Source of the DNA: Cupriavidus numazuensis
GTDB lineage: Bacteria > Pseudomonadota > Gammaproteobacteria > Burkholderiales > Burkholderiaceae
Reading direction: 5' to 3'
Assembly (NCBI RefSeq): GCF_905397435.1
Contig: NZ_CAJPVI010000014.1
Span: forward strand, 1 to 64,000
Length of the DNA stretch: 64,000 nucleotides
The notes under the pieces are model-generated. The model had not been told where the DNA came from, did no database searches, and worked only from the letters and a program-made list of their open reading frames with translations. Below are positions 30,496 to 39,919 of the stretch, one piece after another (positions within the stretch are counted from its first letter, which is position 1; every line of letters begins with the position of its first letter). Position numbers and translations under genes: made by a program.

Positions 30496-33014
30496 GTTTG
30501 GCTAGGATGGGGGCCAACTAGCTGCGATGCTATGGTGGCTCATTCAATCACCGCATCCAGCGGCACTGTCCCGAGTTGGGACGCTGGTTACTCAAGGTCG
30601 CAAGGGAGCCGCGGTAGAGGTCTTTCGGATCGGAAACAGGATCGCTAACAGCTCCGTGTGCCACAGATGCATTAGAGCTGTCCCAAGTTGGGACACTCTG
30701 CGAAGTTGTCCCCTTCGACGCGCGGCGGCGCTAAGCGTCGCGGGCTGACAGTGCAACCCTCGGCCTGAAACTACAGGCTGTCGCAAGATGGGCGTGGACC
30801 AATTCGGGATGCGAGGTCTTGCAGCATCGCCACCAGGTGACGAAGAGGATCGGGCTGTGGCGACCTCCCGTTTGGCGCGTAGCGGAGTGTGGCGGGCCCT
30901 GCCAACTGTGCCCCACGGGACACCTCAATTCACGCCTCTCGCGGGCTATCGTGCAAAAGGAGCTCGCAGGCGCAGGCATCCTGACGTGGAATCAAACGTC
31001 ACCGTCGATTAGGAAGGCGCGACGAGCTCAACTCGGTAGATCGAGCAGGCCCGCTGAATGGTGTTGAGCTGCGCGGGGGACGCGCGCGGAGCGCTTTGCA
31101 CCGGTGTCGGAGTGTCGCACTGACGGAGATCGAGACGCCCTGTCCCAACTCGGGACAGGGGAGTCATGGAGGCAGCGAATCCTTTGGCTCGTGGCGGGCT
31201 TCCGTCTTCGTAGGGTCGCGTGGCTAATAGCTATGGCTCCCCCCGGGACCGAAACCGACTTCATCCGGCACCCCCAGCAGTTTTTCCGTTTGCCAGGCCC
31301 AGGACTGTCCCGACTTGGGACACGTCAGCCGGAGCCATTCGAACAGGCCGTCTGGTCGTGAACGCGAGGCTGTCCCAAGTCGGGATGCTCATTGGCATGC
31401 AGACGTGGAAGGCCGTGCCTCCGCCGAACTGACTCAGCATGGGTGGCGGTCATGCGATGTTATGACTCTTTGCCCGCACGTGGGCCAGTCTCTCCGAGGC
31501 GACGAACTCGACGGCCCCCCTCGGGGGCGTCGCCGCAGACCATCGAGACGAGCCGCATTTGACTGTCCCAACTTGGGAAGGCTGACCTACCGATTCCGTA
31601 CTCACTCGGCTGGAACGACCGACATTGCTGGGCGAGCACGGGGATAGAAGGGGTGCGCCAGTAACTGAGTGTCCCAAGTCGGAACACTCTGCTGTGGGTT
31701 TTGCTTGTTCAAATCTTGCGGACAGGCAAGCCTCCGCGGAGGTCCAGCGGAGCTGGCGTGAAACAGCCGCGATCAAGGGCTGTAGTCGTCATTCTTCCGC
31801 AGTCCCACGACGATCGGCAAAAGGCCGCGCTTATGCTTGCGCGTCCATGGGCCTAAGGCTCAGGGCCCGGCTCATGGACGCAATGCAGTTGCCATCTGAA
31901 CAGGAGCCCAGTCAGGCATCAGGCCCAAGAGCCGTGCTCGGCCGGACAAACTAAGTGCGTCGCCCTGTACCGTGGCAGAGTGCCCCGAGTTGGGACACTC
32001 CAGCGCGGATCCGCGTCGAATCGACGCGCCTCTGGACTCACGGCCAAAGCGACCGTTCTGACTAGGAACGGCGGGCCCTATCGGCCATGGTCTGGCGCGC
32101 CGGTGCCGAACTCGAACTGTTCGAACAGCTAACTCGCCCCCACTGCCCCGCTTGCAAAGGCTGAGGTCTTCCGGTATCGAGCCATCCGGCGGATGGCCCA
32201 TCCCCGGTTGGCGGCCACACGACGGCATGAAGAGCGGATCACCAAACTTCTAATCCTGGTCGAGAAGGCGCCCGCCGTGAAGGCAGTCGGCGCAAGCGTG
32301 CCCCCGTGCGAGATGGGGCAATGCAATCGAGCAATTGCCATTGGCTTGGCTTGGCAAAAGGATCGAAACAGGTCATGTCGATGACCTGTCGCGTAGGAAG
32401 CGCCCCACGCACTCTTGTGATGTCTTTGCTCAGCTCAACGCCGCCAGTAGTCCGAAGGCGTTCGGGTCCCAACCTTGGGGCCTGCGTTAGCGGCCGCCGA
32501 CTGGCGCTTTAACCGTGCTACTGCCACAGTCCCGTGTCCTCATGTGTCCCAGGTCGGAACGCTTCGGCGATAGGCGTCTGCCACCGGAACCACCCGTACC
32601 GCTGCCATCTCCGTTCGTATTCGATAAGTCCCCCGACTAAAGCCGGGACACCCCAGAGTCCCGGGGCCACGTGGGACACGCTGGTGCGGCTCTATGCGTC
32701 GGCAACTTCCCTGCCGATGGCGGCTTGCGACGCGACTAACGGGATTGCGATGAGTGTTGAGTGTCCCAAGTCGGGACACCTTGGGCCCGGTCAGCTACCC
32801 ATGGCACCGCACCTTTCTCCCCCGGCGTAGAAACCGGACTTGGACCAAGACGCAGACGACTGTCCCAAGTTGGGACAGCCGCCCCCCAAGCTAGGGGAGA
32901 GCCCCGCTCCAGAGTGATGGTGTCGGTCGTACGACCCATCGGCACATTGCTCACAAAAGGGAGTCAGCTGCGTGGCCGCGGCGCGCGAAAATGCCAGGCC
33001 GGACTGGCAGCTTG
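30496..33014. other. 2.5-kb gene-free centromere region
   Basis: No frame here has a recognisable domain and the short open frames all read through the palindromes. The tract seems to serve as the ParB loading and spreading zone between parB and the recombinase gene. Confidence 0.7.
30567..32877. repeat. parS-like centromere array: 17-bp palindrome TGTCCCAASTTGGGACA
   Basis: Eleven recognisable copies lie at 30567-30583, 30679-30695, 31141-31157, 31306-31322, 31371-31387, 31564-31580, 31670-31686, 31981-31997, 32545-32561, 32762-32778 and 32861-32877. Those at 30679 and 32861 are perfect; others vary by one to four bases, usually A to G or T to C in the inner positions. Further degenerate copies appear near 30779, 30907, 32464 and 32650. 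Spacing is irregular (65-560 bp). The copies are confined to gene-free DNA directly after parB, as expected of the ParB-binding centromere of this replicon (inference). Confidence 0.88.
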
Positions 33015-34865
33015 CTAGGTGGCGTAGAGCTTTGAGACGGCGGTCAGCCCACGCGCGCGTTCCGCGCGGACATACAGAGAGGTCGTCTGCAACGAAGCGT
33101 GTCCCAATAGCCGTTGGAGAACGTCTGTTGGCATCTCGTTGGCCACTGCGTGCGTAGCAAAGGTATGCCGCAGCGCGTGGGGCGAGGCCTGGCGCAGCCG
33201 CTCCCGCTCGAACGCTCCCAATGGGAGCGTGGTGTCGTCGGCGATACGCAGCAGCGCCGTCGTCAACAGCTGATACAGCCCATCGGGTGAAAATCCGGTG
33301 CCAGTCAGGACGGGCGTCCCGTGCTCGCGACGGACGTGCTTGGCTTGGGCAGCGCGGGTGGACGGCACCACCACTGGTGAGAGCAATGCCAGCACTTGAT
33401 CCGCCTCCTCGAAATCGTGGCCACGGTCCGCCCAATGCGCACGCAACGCCGCGATGACGCGCGGGGGCAGGAACACGGTGCGCCATTTACTGCGCTTGCC
33501 AAGTAGGGCCAATTCCCACAGGCCCGCGGGGATGCCAGCCTGCTCCGGGACCGGCCTCAGGTGACAACGCATTGCGCGGGCCGCCTCCTCGCGACGCGCG
33601 CCACTGCACCCCAATAGCAGGACAGCGGCGCGTGCTAGCCGGTACTGTGCCCCTTGCGCGTCGGCGTCATTCGCGGCCAGCGGCACGCCCGACGGCCTCG
33701 AATCAACCTTGGCACAGAGCTGATCAAGGAGACCGTCTGGCTGCAGGAGATGCTCCCATAGCGGACCCGGCAACGCCTTCTCGATCGCGACCGGCAGTTC
33801 TCGGCGCACCGTGAGCGGATCCTGAACGAGCAACCACGGATTGCCGCCCAGATAACGCACGCCTACCAGCCAGGCAAAAAAACCTCGCAGCACCAACACC
33901 GCATAGCGCTGCGATTCCGGCTTGAGCGCCCCGACAAAGGGCCGCCAGCGAGCCGACGTGCGTGGCGTTTTCGCGCCAATCCAGGACGGATCGGGCTGCG
34001 CGAGGAAATCCTTGTAGCGCTCACAATCGCTGGCGTCCACGCTAGACAATGCGGTGCGGCGCACGGTGACACACCAGAGCAGGAAGCGCTCGAGTTCCTT
34101 CTGGTAGGCCCGGGCGGTCTTGTCCCGATCCCGAAAACGGGACAGATACGCGCGGATGGCGTCCAGGTCATGGCGTGCGGCAATGAGACAAAATCCGGGT
34201 GCACGATTGCGGCCGTCATGGCCGTCCAGGGACGACACGACTCGCGCGATCTGCTCAAGCGGCACCAACCTGCATGCGAGTTCTGCGCCCAAATCCACCG
34301 ACGCCGTTTGCGGCGTCTCGTCGGGGAGTGTGAGGGGGCCTAACGTTGTCGAATGGGCTTGCAGCCAGCGCTCGAGGGCGCGCGCCTTGCCGGCACCGAG
34401 CCGCGGCACGGGCAGATACCAACGCCGGCCGCGCAGCGCGATATAGCCCTGCAGTTGCGCTAGCGTCTGGATGCCCTCCTGGCGTAGCGGCCGGAACACG
34501 ACGGGCCGCAGCCAGGCCGAGACCGGATCCTCTGGCTGCGGCTGGGAAACATCCTTGTCTGCAGCCCGCACCAGATAGTCGATGGCACTCTTGGGCCAAC
34601 GATTGAAGCGGCGCGCATCTGCCAGGCTCGCCGACAGATAGGGATTGCTCAGGCACACACGTTCGACCAGATGGTCACGCATGGCATCAAGTCGGGCTTC
34701 CAGTTGAGTCGGGGTCTCGATCCCGATGGCCTCCAGCGCGTCTTCATCGTACACACGCGCAAGAATGTCCGATGTCGGAATGCGGTTGAGCCGGAAACGC
34801 AGCGCGGTGAAGTCGGCCCGGGTATAGCGTGGGATCGTGGCAGCGACGTGATTGTGTTGGGCCAT
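33015..34865 (-). CDS. Large tyrosine site-specific recombinase beside the partition locus
   Basis: A 616-residue phage-integrase-family protein. The C-terminal catalytic domain contains the conserved residues: arginine in LLGCSGARREEAARAM, lysine in LLGKRSKWRTVFLP, HALRHTFATHAV, and histidine and nucleophilic tyrosine in LLGHASLQTTSLYVRAE. A SAM-like core-binding domain lies around residues 240-345 (DKTARAYQKELERFLLWCV). The N-terminal 220 residues form an extra domain containing helix-hairpin-like text, of the DUF3701 type by recollection. The position next to parABS and a dif-like site suggests dimer resolution for this replicon. A phage or island integrase is less likely because no att duplication or cargo genes are seen. 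Confidence 0.88.
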   Translation of the reverse strand: MAQHNHVAATIPRYTRADFTALRFRLNRIPTSDILARVYDEDALEAIGIETPTQLEARLDAMRDHLVERVCLSNPYLSASLADARRFNRWPKSAIDYLVRAADKDVSQPQPEDPVSAWLRPVVFRPLRQEGIQTLAQLQGYIALRGRRWYLPVPRLGAGKARALERWLQAHSTTLGPLTLPDETPQTASVDLGAELACRLVPLEQIARVVSSLDGHDGRNRAPGFCLIAARHDLDAIRAYLSRFRDRDKTARAYQKELERFLLWCVTVRRTALSSVDASDCERYKDFLAQPDPSWIGAKTPRTSARWRPFVGALKPESQRYAVLVLRGFFAWLVGVRYLGGNPWLLVQDPLTVRRELPVAIEKALPGPLWEHLLQPDGLLDQLCAKVDSRPSGVPLAANDADAQGAQYRLARAAVLLLGCSGARREEAARAMRCHLRPVPEQAGIPAGLWELALLGKRSKWRTVFLPPRVIAALRAHWADRGHDFEEADQVLALLSPVVVPSTRAAQAKHVRREHGTPVLTGTGFSPDGLYQLLTTALLRIADDTTLPLGAFERERLRQASPHALRHTFATHAVANEMPTDVLQRLLGHASLQTTSLYVRAERARGLTAVSKLYAT

Positions 34866-34895
34866 AAGAATTCGTTGGGGACGGGCGTCAGTTTC

Positions 34896-34906
34896 TTACC
34901 TGATAA
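34896..34906. promoter_or_regulatory. Single recombinase-arm copy upstream of the recombinase gene
   Basis: TTACCTGATAA occurs here, 31 bp before the recombinase start, and is an exact copy of the right arm (inverted) of the dif-like site at 35149-35176. The partner arm on the other side is poor. It may be an accessory binding site or an operator by which the recombinase controls its own gene. Confidence 0.5.
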
Positions 34907-35148
34907 CATTAATTCTGACCCTGTGTCGGGATGGCGTGCCTAGTCCAAGAGGCAAACCATGAAGACCCTACCGCACTGGCAACGGGGCACTTTTCTGGCT
35001 AAACTTGCCTGCATCGCGGCGCTGAGATCACGCACGTGCGCGACCCAGCGGTCTCTTCTTCAGCCGTTAGCGCCGTTCCCGGCACCTTCCTTAACGGTCT
35101 CCCACCCTAAGTGCAGTCAGCGAAACCCCGTATAGTACGCAAAAATTC

Positions 35149-35176
35149 AAACCTGATAATAGCAGTTATCAGGTAA
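35149..35176. other. dif-like recombination core site
   Basis: Left arm AAACCTGATAA (35149-35159), spacer TAGCAG, right arm TTATCAGGTAA (35166-35176). The arms are inverted over 9 bp (ACCTGATAA against TTATCAGGT). The 11-6-11 layout and the inner ATAA/TTAT bases match the geometry of Xer dif sites. It lies 284 bp from the start of the tyrosine recombinase. Confidence 0.65.
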
Positions 35177-35489
35177 GTGATCGACGGACGCCTTGGCGCC
35201 CTATGTGGATGTCGGGAAGGCGCGAGTGCAGCCGCGGCGGACGTGTCGTTCTCGGCCGAGTTCGCTCACGCGAGTCTTTGCCCCGCGCCTTGACGCATCC
35301 ATGAAACGCAGGCGGCGTCGGCGGTGGCCACTTGACGCGGTCTGGCCGGCCGCCGGACAAGGCAAGTGCCCGCCTTCCAGCGTGTCGCGGACGCTGCTGC
35401 GCGCTGCCAACGCCTAAAGCTGAAGCGGGGTGCCCGCAGCACCATGGATGCGGGGGCGCCGTTGAATCCGCGCCCGCTGCCTCTAAGAC

Positions 35490-35508
35490 ATCTATATTTT
35501 TTGTAGAT
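35490..35508. promoter_or_regulatory. Small palindrome before the antitoxin gene, candidate operator
   Basis: ATCTA (35490-35494) and TAGAT (35504-35508) flank an AT-rich TATTTTTTG spacer, 18 bp before the start codon and close to a TATATT hexamer. AbrB-type antitoxins commonly bind such palindromes over their own promoter. Confidence 0.45.
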
Positions 35509-35526
35509 ACACGAGCGGAGGGGAAG

Positions 35527-35742
35527 ATGGAATTCGCCAAGGTGCTCCGACATGGAGGTTTGCAGGCCGTGGGGCTGCCCGAAGACCATCGCTTTGACAG
35601 TGCCGAAGCGCGCATTCGTCGACACGGCGCCGCGGTGATTCTCGAACCCGTGTCGCAGGACTGGGCTTGGCTGGTGCCATTGGTGAGGCCAGTCGACGCC
35701 GATTTCGAGTCGGCCGCAGTCGCCCGGCCTGAGGCTCAATAG
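35527..35742 (+). CDS. VapB/AbrB-type antitoxin, no adjacent toxin
   Basis: A 71-residue protein with an N-terminal swapped-hairpin DNA-binding fold (MEFAKVLRHGGLQAVGLPED, RIRRHGAAVILEP) and a C-terminal toxin-binding-like tail (DWAWLVPLVRPVDADFESA). The usual HGNSQAVRLPKEF stretch is altered to HGGLQAVGLPEDH, so DNA contacts may be weakened. A strong ribosome-binding site (GGAGGGGAAG) precedes ATG 35527. The expected VapC PIN-domain gene is absent; instead the large cyclase/ATPase gene starts 26 bp downstream. It is either a decayed system or an antitoxin reused as a repressor of the downstream gene. Confidence 0.78.
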   Translation: MEFAKVLRHGGLQAVGLPEDHRFDSAEARIRRHGAAVILEPVSQDWAWLVPLVRPVDADFESAAVARPEAQ

Positions 35743-35768
35743 CGCGACTGACGGGGCAAGGGGACAAG

Positions 35769-38700
35769 ATGCGCTGCACCCATTGCCAGGCGGAGAACCC
35801 CGCGGGCACCCGGTTTTGCGAGACCTGTGGGCAACGGCTCGCGCAGCGCTGCGCGCACTGCGGTTATGCGTCAAGCCCCGACGCGACGTTCTGCGGGGCC
35901 TGCGGCGTACGGCTGGCGAGCCCGTCTGGCACCTCGCCGCCGCCCGTTGCGCCCTCGGTGCCAGCCCCCATTCTCTACACGCCCCCGCACTTGGCCGAGC
36001 GCATCCGTGCCGAGCGGGCCGCCATGGAAGCCAAGGGCGTCGACGCCGGCGGCGAGCGCAAAACCATCACCGCGTTGTTTGCGGACATGGCCGGCTCAAC
36101 GGCATTGATTCAGGACCTGGATCCGGAGGAGGCGCGCAGCCTGATCGACCCCGTGGTCGCGCTGATGATGGAAGCCGTGCACCACTACGAAGGCTACGTG
36201 GCCAAGTCCCTCGGCGACGGCATCCTGGCGCTGTTCGGCGCGCCGATCGCCCACGAGGACCATGCGCTGCGCGCGCTGTTCGCAGCCCTGCGGATGCAGC
36301 AGGCCATGCGCGCGCATAGCGACAAGGTGCGCCTGGAACAGGGCATTCCGCTGCAGATCCGCGTCGGCGTGCATACCGGCGAAGTGGTGGTGCGTTCGAT
36401 CCGCAAGGACGACTTGCGAACCGACTATGATCCGGTCGGCCACACCATCCACATCGCCGCGCGCATGGAAGGCGTCGCGACGCCGTCCTCCATCCTCGTC
36501 AGCGAATCGACCCACCGGCTGGCCGAGGGGTACTTCGCGTTCAAGGCCTTGGGCCGGACTCAGATCAAGGGGCTGCGCGAACCGCTCGCGGTGTACGAGG
36601 TGCTCGGCCTGGGTGCGCTGCGCACGCGCCTGCAGGTTGGGGCGCACCGGGGCCTGGCCCGATTTGTCGGGCGCGAGGCCGAACTCGAGCGCCTCGGTGA
36701 GGCATTGGCCCTGGCCAACGCCGGGCGGGGGCAGATCGTCGGCGTGGTGGGCGAAGCGGGCGTGGGTAAATCGCGCCTTTTCCACGAGTTCAAGGCCCGC
36801 GCGCCGTCCGGTTGCATGGTGCTGGAAACCTTCTCGGTGTCGCATGGCAAGGCGTTCCCGTACTTGCCACTGATCGACTTGCTGCGGAATTATTTCCAGA
36901 TCACGGCGCAGGACGACGAACGCCGCTATCGCGAGAAGGCGACCGGCCGGCTGCTGATCCTGGATCGCACCCTCGAGGGGCATCTGCCTTACCTGCTCTA
37001 CCTGCTCGGCTTCCTTGAGCCCGGTTCGGCGCTGCCCACGATGGATCCGGCCATCCGTCGGGCACGCACATTTGAGGCGATCACTCGGCTGCTGGTGCGC
37101 GAGAGCCAGAATCAGACCCTGATGGTGCTGTTCGAAGACCTGCAATGGCTTGACAGTGAAACTGAAGCGTTCCTCAATGTCCTGATCGAAGCGGTGTCGA
37201 GCGCCCGCATCCTGCTGCTCGTCAACTATCGGCCCGAGTACCGGCATGACTGGGGCCGCCTGTCCTGCTATACCCAACTGCGGTTGGAACCGCTGGGGCA
37301 GGCTGAAGCCGAAGGCCTGCTCTCGGCCCTGCTAGGCGACGATGCTTCCCTGGTGCCGCTCAAGCAATTGATCCTGTCCAAGACCGAAGGGAACCCATTT
37401 TTCATGGAGGAAGTGGTCCAGACCCTGGCCGAGGAAAACGCCTTGCTCGGCCAGCCGGGCAGCTACCGGATCGAGAAGCCGCCGCTCGCGCTGCATATGC
37501 CCACGACCGTGCAGGGGGTGCTCGCGGCCCGCATCGACCGCTTGCCGGTGCCACAGAAGGAACTGTTGCAGACTCTGGCGGTGATCGGCACGGACTTCCC
37601 GGCGAGCCTGGTCCGCCATGTCACAGGGCAGCCTGACGACACGCTGCAGCCGCTGCTGGCGGACCTCCAGGCCGGCGACTTCATCTATGAGCGGCCTGCC
37701 TTCCCCGAGGTAGAGTACGCGTTCAAACATGCCCTGACGCAGGAGGTGGCCGGCAACTCGCTGCTCTCCGGGCAGCGTAGCCGCTTGCACGAGCGCACGG
37801 CGCGGGCCATCGAAACCCTGTTCCCGGACCGGCTCAATGAGTACTGCAGCGAGCTCGCGCACCACTACAGCCAAAGCGGCAATGTCCCGAAGGCCGTCGA
37901 ATACCTGCAGCTGGCGGGCAAGCAGGCCATGCAGCGCTCCGCGCAACTGGAAGCGATCGGCCATTTGCGCGCGGCCCTTGAACTGGTGAGGACGCTGCCA
38001 GAGACCCCCGAGCGCCAGCGCGAGGAACTCGCGCTGCTACTGAGCCTGGGTCCGGCGTGGATGGCTGCGCGAGGCTATGGGGCGCCGGAGGTCGAGGCGA
38101 CCTACACGCGGGCCCTCGCCTTGAGCGAACAAGGTGGGAACACGCCGCAATTCTATTCGGCACAACTCGGGCTGTGGTCCTTTTACCTGCTGCGTGCCCA
38201 GCTCAATACGGCCCAAGCGTTGGGCGAGCGGTTGCTCGGCCTCGCGCAGGAGGCACAAGACCCGGAACAGCTTGCCGAGGCACATCGCGTGCTGGGGGCG
38301 ACCGTGTTCCGTCTGGGCCAGATCGGCCAGGCCCGTACGCATATGGAGCAGGCACTGGCCTTGCACCGCCCAGACCGCCCGTCGTATGGGCATTTCTTGC
38401 GCTATGCGCGAAACCCGGCGGTCCACATGCGCAGCACGCTGAGCTGGATCCTTTGGTACCTCGGCTGGCCGGACCAGGCCCGGGTCCGCTGCGAGGAGGC
38501 GCTGGCGCTGGCCAGGCAGGCTTCGGATCCCTTTGCCCTGGCGCTAAGCCTGATCTTCGCGGCCGAACTGCATCAGCGGCTCGGTGAGCGGGACGCGACA
38601 CTGGAGTATGCCAATGCCGCGCTCTCCCTGTCGCGCGAGCAAGGGTTCCCGCACTACCTCGCGTGGGCCACGATCCTGCGCGGCTGGGCGCTCGCCCGGC

Positions 38701-39200
38701 AGGGAAGCGCCCAAGCGGGCATCGCCCTGATCCACCAGGGGCTGCGCGACCACCAGGCCACCGGGGCCGCGCTTGGGCGGCCGTCCCTCCTCGGACTGCT
38801 CGCCGATGCCTATCTCGCAGCCGGGCAGCCGGAATCCGGGCTGCGCGTGCTGGACGACGCGCTGGCGCTGGTGCACGACACCGGCGAGTGCTTCGATGCT
38901 GCGACGCTGTATCGCCTGCAGGGCGAGTTGAGGTTGGCGTGGCCAGGGGAGCCAGCCCATTCGTCCCCCATGGAGCAAGCTGCGCAGGCTTGCTTCGAGA
39001 AAGCCATTGACCTCCCCCGTGAGCAAGCGGCCCTTTCGCTTGCCTTGCAAAGCGCCCTCTGCCTCGCCCGGCTTTGGCACCGCCAAGGCCAGGACGGCGC
39101 GGCCAGGGACATGCTGGGCGAGATCGCGGGCGCGATTTCGGAAGGGGCTGACACTGCAGACTTGCGTCACGCCAAAGCGCTGCTGGACGACCTGGCGTAG
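35769..39200 (+). CDS. Zinc-ribbon, nucleotide cyclase, ATPase, TPR signalling protein
   Basis: A 1143-residue soluble protein. Residues 3-45 hold two four-cysteine zinc ribbons (C3, C6, C17, C20; C28, C31, C42, C45). Residues 95-270 are a class III adenylate/guanylate cyclase domain with both metal-binding aspartates (LFADMAGSTAL and SLGDGILALFGAP). Residues 300-600 are a STAND/AAA-type ATPase with P-loop VGEAGVGKSRLF near 330 and Walker B LMVLFEDLQWLD. The remainder is a TPR superhelix (for example EAHRVLGATVFRLGQIGQAR). The family is common in soil bacteria and mostly uncharacterised; cAMP synthesis switched by a TPR-bound ligand is plausible. It is probably co-transcribed with the antitoxin gene. 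Confidence 0.88.
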   Translation: MRCTHCQAENPAGTRFCETCGQRLAQRCAHCGYASSPDATFCGACGVRLASPSGTSPPPVAPSVPAPILYTPPHLAERIRAERAAMEAKGVDAGGERKTITALFADMAGSTALIQDLDPEEARSLIDPVVALMMEAVHHYEGYVAKSLGDGILALFGAPIAHEDHALRALFAALRMQQAMRAHSDKVRLEQGIPLQIRVGVHTGEVVVRSIRKDDLRTDYDPVGHTIHIAARMEGVATPSSILVSESTHRLAEGYFAFKALGRTQIKGLREPLAVYEVLGLGALRTRLQVGAHRGLARFVGREAELERLGEALALANAGRGQIVGVVGEAGVGKSRLFHEFKARAPSGCMVLETFSVSHGKAFPYLPLIDLLRNYFQITAQDDERRYREKATGRLLILDRTLEGHLPYLLYLLGFLEPGSALPTMDPAIRRARTFEAITRLLVRESQNQTLMVLFEDLQWLDSETEAFLNVLIEAVSSARILLLVNYRPEYRHDWGRLSCYTQLRLEPLGQAEAEGLLSALLGDDASLVPLKQLILSKTEGNPFFMEEVVQTLAEENALLGQPGSYRIEKPPLALHMPTTVQGVLAARIDRLPVPQKELLQTLAVIGTDFPASLVRHVTGQPDDTLQPLLADLQAGDFIYERPAFPEVEYAFKHALTQEVAGNSLLSGQRSRLHERTARAIETLFPDRLNEYCSELAHHYSQSGNVPKAVEYLQLAGKQAMQRSAQLEAIGHLRAALELVRTLPETPERQREELALLLSLGPAWMAARGYGAPEVEATYTRALALSEQGGNTPQFYSAQLGLWSFYLLRAQLNTAQALGERLLGLAQEAQDPEQLAEAHRVLGATVFRLGQIGQARTHMEQALALHRPDRPSYGHFLRYARNPAVHMRSTLSWILWYLGWPDQARVRCEEALALARQASDPFALALSLIFAAELHQRLGERDATLEYANAALSLSREQGFPHYLAWATILRGWALARQGSAQAGIALIHQGLRDHQATGAALGRPSLLGLLADAYLAAGQPESGLRVLDDALALVHDTGECFDAATLYRLQGELRLAWPGEPAHSSPMEQAAQACFEKAIDLPREQAALSLALQSALCLARLWHRQGQDGAARDMLGEIAGAISEGADTADLRHAKALLDDLA

Positions 39201-39919
39201 CGGATGGGCCCATGCGAAATGGCCGCATCGTGTGCGCGCCGCCGCCAGGCCTCCCACGGCGTGATGGACTGAGATGGGTCAGCAATTGTGATGCACAGCC
39301 GGGTCCAGTTGCTTGGGTCCACAGCGGTACTTGCGCGCAAGCTTTTGTTGAGATGCGCGACGATCGCATCGATGTCGTCTTTCCCTTTGTGCCGGGCCCG
39401 TGCTTCTCGGATATCGAAGAACACAGTTTCCCACCGCCATCGGGGGTGTTCTGCAAGCGCACGTCGAGGGTGTAGACGAAGGATGGGTAACGAAGGTGCA
39501 GTCCTTACTTGTTCCAAAGTACGAAAAGATCTCCGCCACCGAGTTGAGGGTAGCGGCGCCCATTCCTATGATCAGAACGCAATGCAGGAGCGTGTGGAAG
39601 CAGGGTGGCGAACCCAATATCATACAAAAATCAATCGTTGATAAATCACTGAAATACGGATAGGATTGAGTCGTTCCTTCTGACGCAGCAACCGTAGCGC
39701 TCTGGGGTCACTCGGCCTTGGATGCCATTGAGCGCACATTGCATTCCCTCGGCGCAGCGAAGTCGTGAAACTGACCTTTGAGGGGAGGCAGCTCGCCGAT
39801 CGGCCGGAGACGGTCGCATTTGCGCTGCGTATGGAACTGCTCGCCTAACAGCAGTGAACCAGGAGCAAGGAAGGCTGTGCGTCCGGCGAGCGGGACGGTG
39901 GGTAAGCAGGAAGCGAAGG
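39201..39919. other. Intergenic region, no supported gene
   Basis: A 719-bp stretch of lower coding quality. A leftward frame (39517-39167) reads RWRWETVFFDIREARARHKG and DDIDAIVAHLNKSL, which looks partly coding, but it continues antisense over the cyclase 3' end and has no recognised family. Possibly a mobile-element remnant. Confidence 0.4.

Larger units (their letters stand above)
34866..35526. other. Intergenic region between recombinase and antitoxin genes
   Basis: Contains the dif-like site and single arm described separately. A 58-codon frame (34959-35135, MKTLPHWQRGTFLAKLACIA) has a fair ribosome-binding site but no recognisable family; I do not call it. The part from 35180 to 35480 is GC-rich and featureless. 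Confidence 0.5.

Noticed and set aside
30567-32877. CRISPR array interpretation of the repeated palindromes
   Set aside because: Spacing is irregular (65-560 bp), repeats are 17 bp and vary, and no cas gene is present; a ParB centromere explains the data better.
33015-34865. Tyrosine recombinase as the integrase of a prophage or genomic island
   Set aside because: No phage genes, tRNA gene or direct att repeats are visible nearby, and the dif-like site plus partition genes fit replicon resolution better; not fully excluded.
34959-35135. 58-codon ORF between recombinase and dif-like site
   Set aside because: Fair ribosome-binding site but no recognisable fold or hydrophobic segment; chance frame cannot be excluded.
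38203-39462. Leftward 419-codon frame opposite the cyclase/TPR gene
   Set aside because: Composition is arginine/glycine/proline-rich noise and it is fully antisense to a well-supported gene, except for the last 260 bp, which have no recognised domain.
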